DNA of 62,183 nt from Lachnospiraceae bacterium (GTDB lineage: Bacteria > Bacillota > Clostridia > Lachnospirales > Lachnospiraceae), in the NCBI GenBank assembly GCA_017634975.1, contig JAGBMJ010000005.1:1-62183 (forward strand), written 5' to 3'. Shown here piece by piece: positions 61,919-62,183 of this stretch. Numbering within the stretch: position 1 is the first letter of the stretch; the number at the start of each line of letters is the position of its first letter. Under the pieces are notes generated by a model that did no database searches, had not been told where the DNA came from, and worked only from the letters and a program-made list of their open reading frames with translations. A program made the translations under genes and the position numbers.

Positions 61919-62183
61919 GCGTATCCTCTCCTCCTTCCTGAAATTCATACAATACGGATGTTTCGATTTTTCCATCCACATAGTCCAGTATTTCCACCAC
62001 CTGCAGTACCTTTCTGCTCTTATCACGCAGCCGCCCCAGGTGTACGATCACATCGATCCCGCTGGCCAGCTGTCCGCGGATCGCCGACAAAGGCAGATCC
62101 ATTCCCATCAGGATCATCGTCTCCAAACGGCTCAGCATGTCCGCTGCACTGTTTGCATGCCCGGTAGACAAAGATCCGTCATG
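61842..62183 (-). CDS. tadA: TadA/CpaF ATPase, C-terminal part
   Basis: The last 113 residues of the Tad ATPase are visible, beginning HDGSLSTGHANSAADMLSRL, which is the typical late ATPase motif of CpaF, then GMDLPLSAIRGQLASGIDV. It powers Flp pilin assembly. The 5' part lies beyond the right edge, so this is cut by the window and not a pseudogene. Confidence 0.93.
   Translation of the reverse strand, partial: HDGSLSTGHANSAADMLSRLETMILMGMDLPLSAIRGQLASGIDVIVHLGRLRDKSRKVLQVVEILDYVDGKIETSVLYEFQEGGEDTHGKIVGTLAKCNPLQRTEKLRAAGL

Overview
The window looks like chromosomal DNA of an anaerobic gut Firmicute of the class Clostridia, probably Lachnospiraceae. This is inferred from the gene families (two-subunit Fe-S fumarase, YesL-type protein, clostripain-family protease, Clostridia-type Tad locus, small DUF4250-like and DUF6472-like proteins), from strong GGAGG ribosome binding sites, and from canonical TTGACA/TATAAT promoters. 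Nearly every gene lies on the minus strand, as does the rRNA operon whose 16S start sits at the left edge. The minus strand is therefore probably the leading strand, with the replication origin beyond the right end.

Layout, left to right. 1-600: the first bases of a 16S rRNA gene with its promoter, then tRNA-Ser(GCT). 0.6-2.8 kb: two-subunit fumarase and an unknown protein. 2.8-11.5 kb: a sugar module (chemoreceptor, YesL-type membrane protein, ABC permeases and binding protein) divergent from a neopullulanase-type GH13 enzyme, with a LacI/CcpA-type palindrome between them. 11.5-25.2 kb: a nucleotide-signalling and envelope cluster with a CHASE2 class III cyclase, a FecR/Big2 surface protein, a metallo-beta-lactamase-fold hydrolase, a GAF-GGDEF diguanylate cyclase, a second large class III cyclase, a clostripain-type lipoprotein protease and a repeat lipoprotein. 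25.4-30.6 kb: an orphan LytTR regulator with an apparently leaderless promoter, rsmG, small proteins, a zinc-ribbon membrane protein and gpmI, with a parS-like site between them.

30.7-46.7 kb is a type IV pilus locus: a major pilin, an unrecognised two-gene cassette, a PilB ATPase with an MshEN-like N-terminus, PilO-like, a PilM-PilN fusion, PilC, a giant 2411-residue protein with a prepilin N-terminus and dozens of GLUG-like Gly-rich repeats, and three minor pilin-like proteins. 46.8-54.3 kb holds a VapC-type toxin pair, nadD, a GH36 alpha-galactosidase, a GH2 beta-mannosidase and a degenerate HD-GYP protein. 54.4 kb to the right edge is a Tad (type IVb) locus: FHA protein, TadE-like, small prepilin peptidase, a TadE/F-like protein with a Cys-rich C-terminus, a DUF5702-like protein, a 57-residue Flp pilin, TadC-like, TadB-like and the end of TadA.

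The strongest candidates for something new are the giant pilin-adhesin in a pilus operon whose motor carries a putative cyclic-di-GMP domain, and the protease/cyclase/FecR/MBL/GGDEF cluster, which may sense envelope state and make, and perhaps degrade, cyclic nucleotides. The links between these systems are inference.
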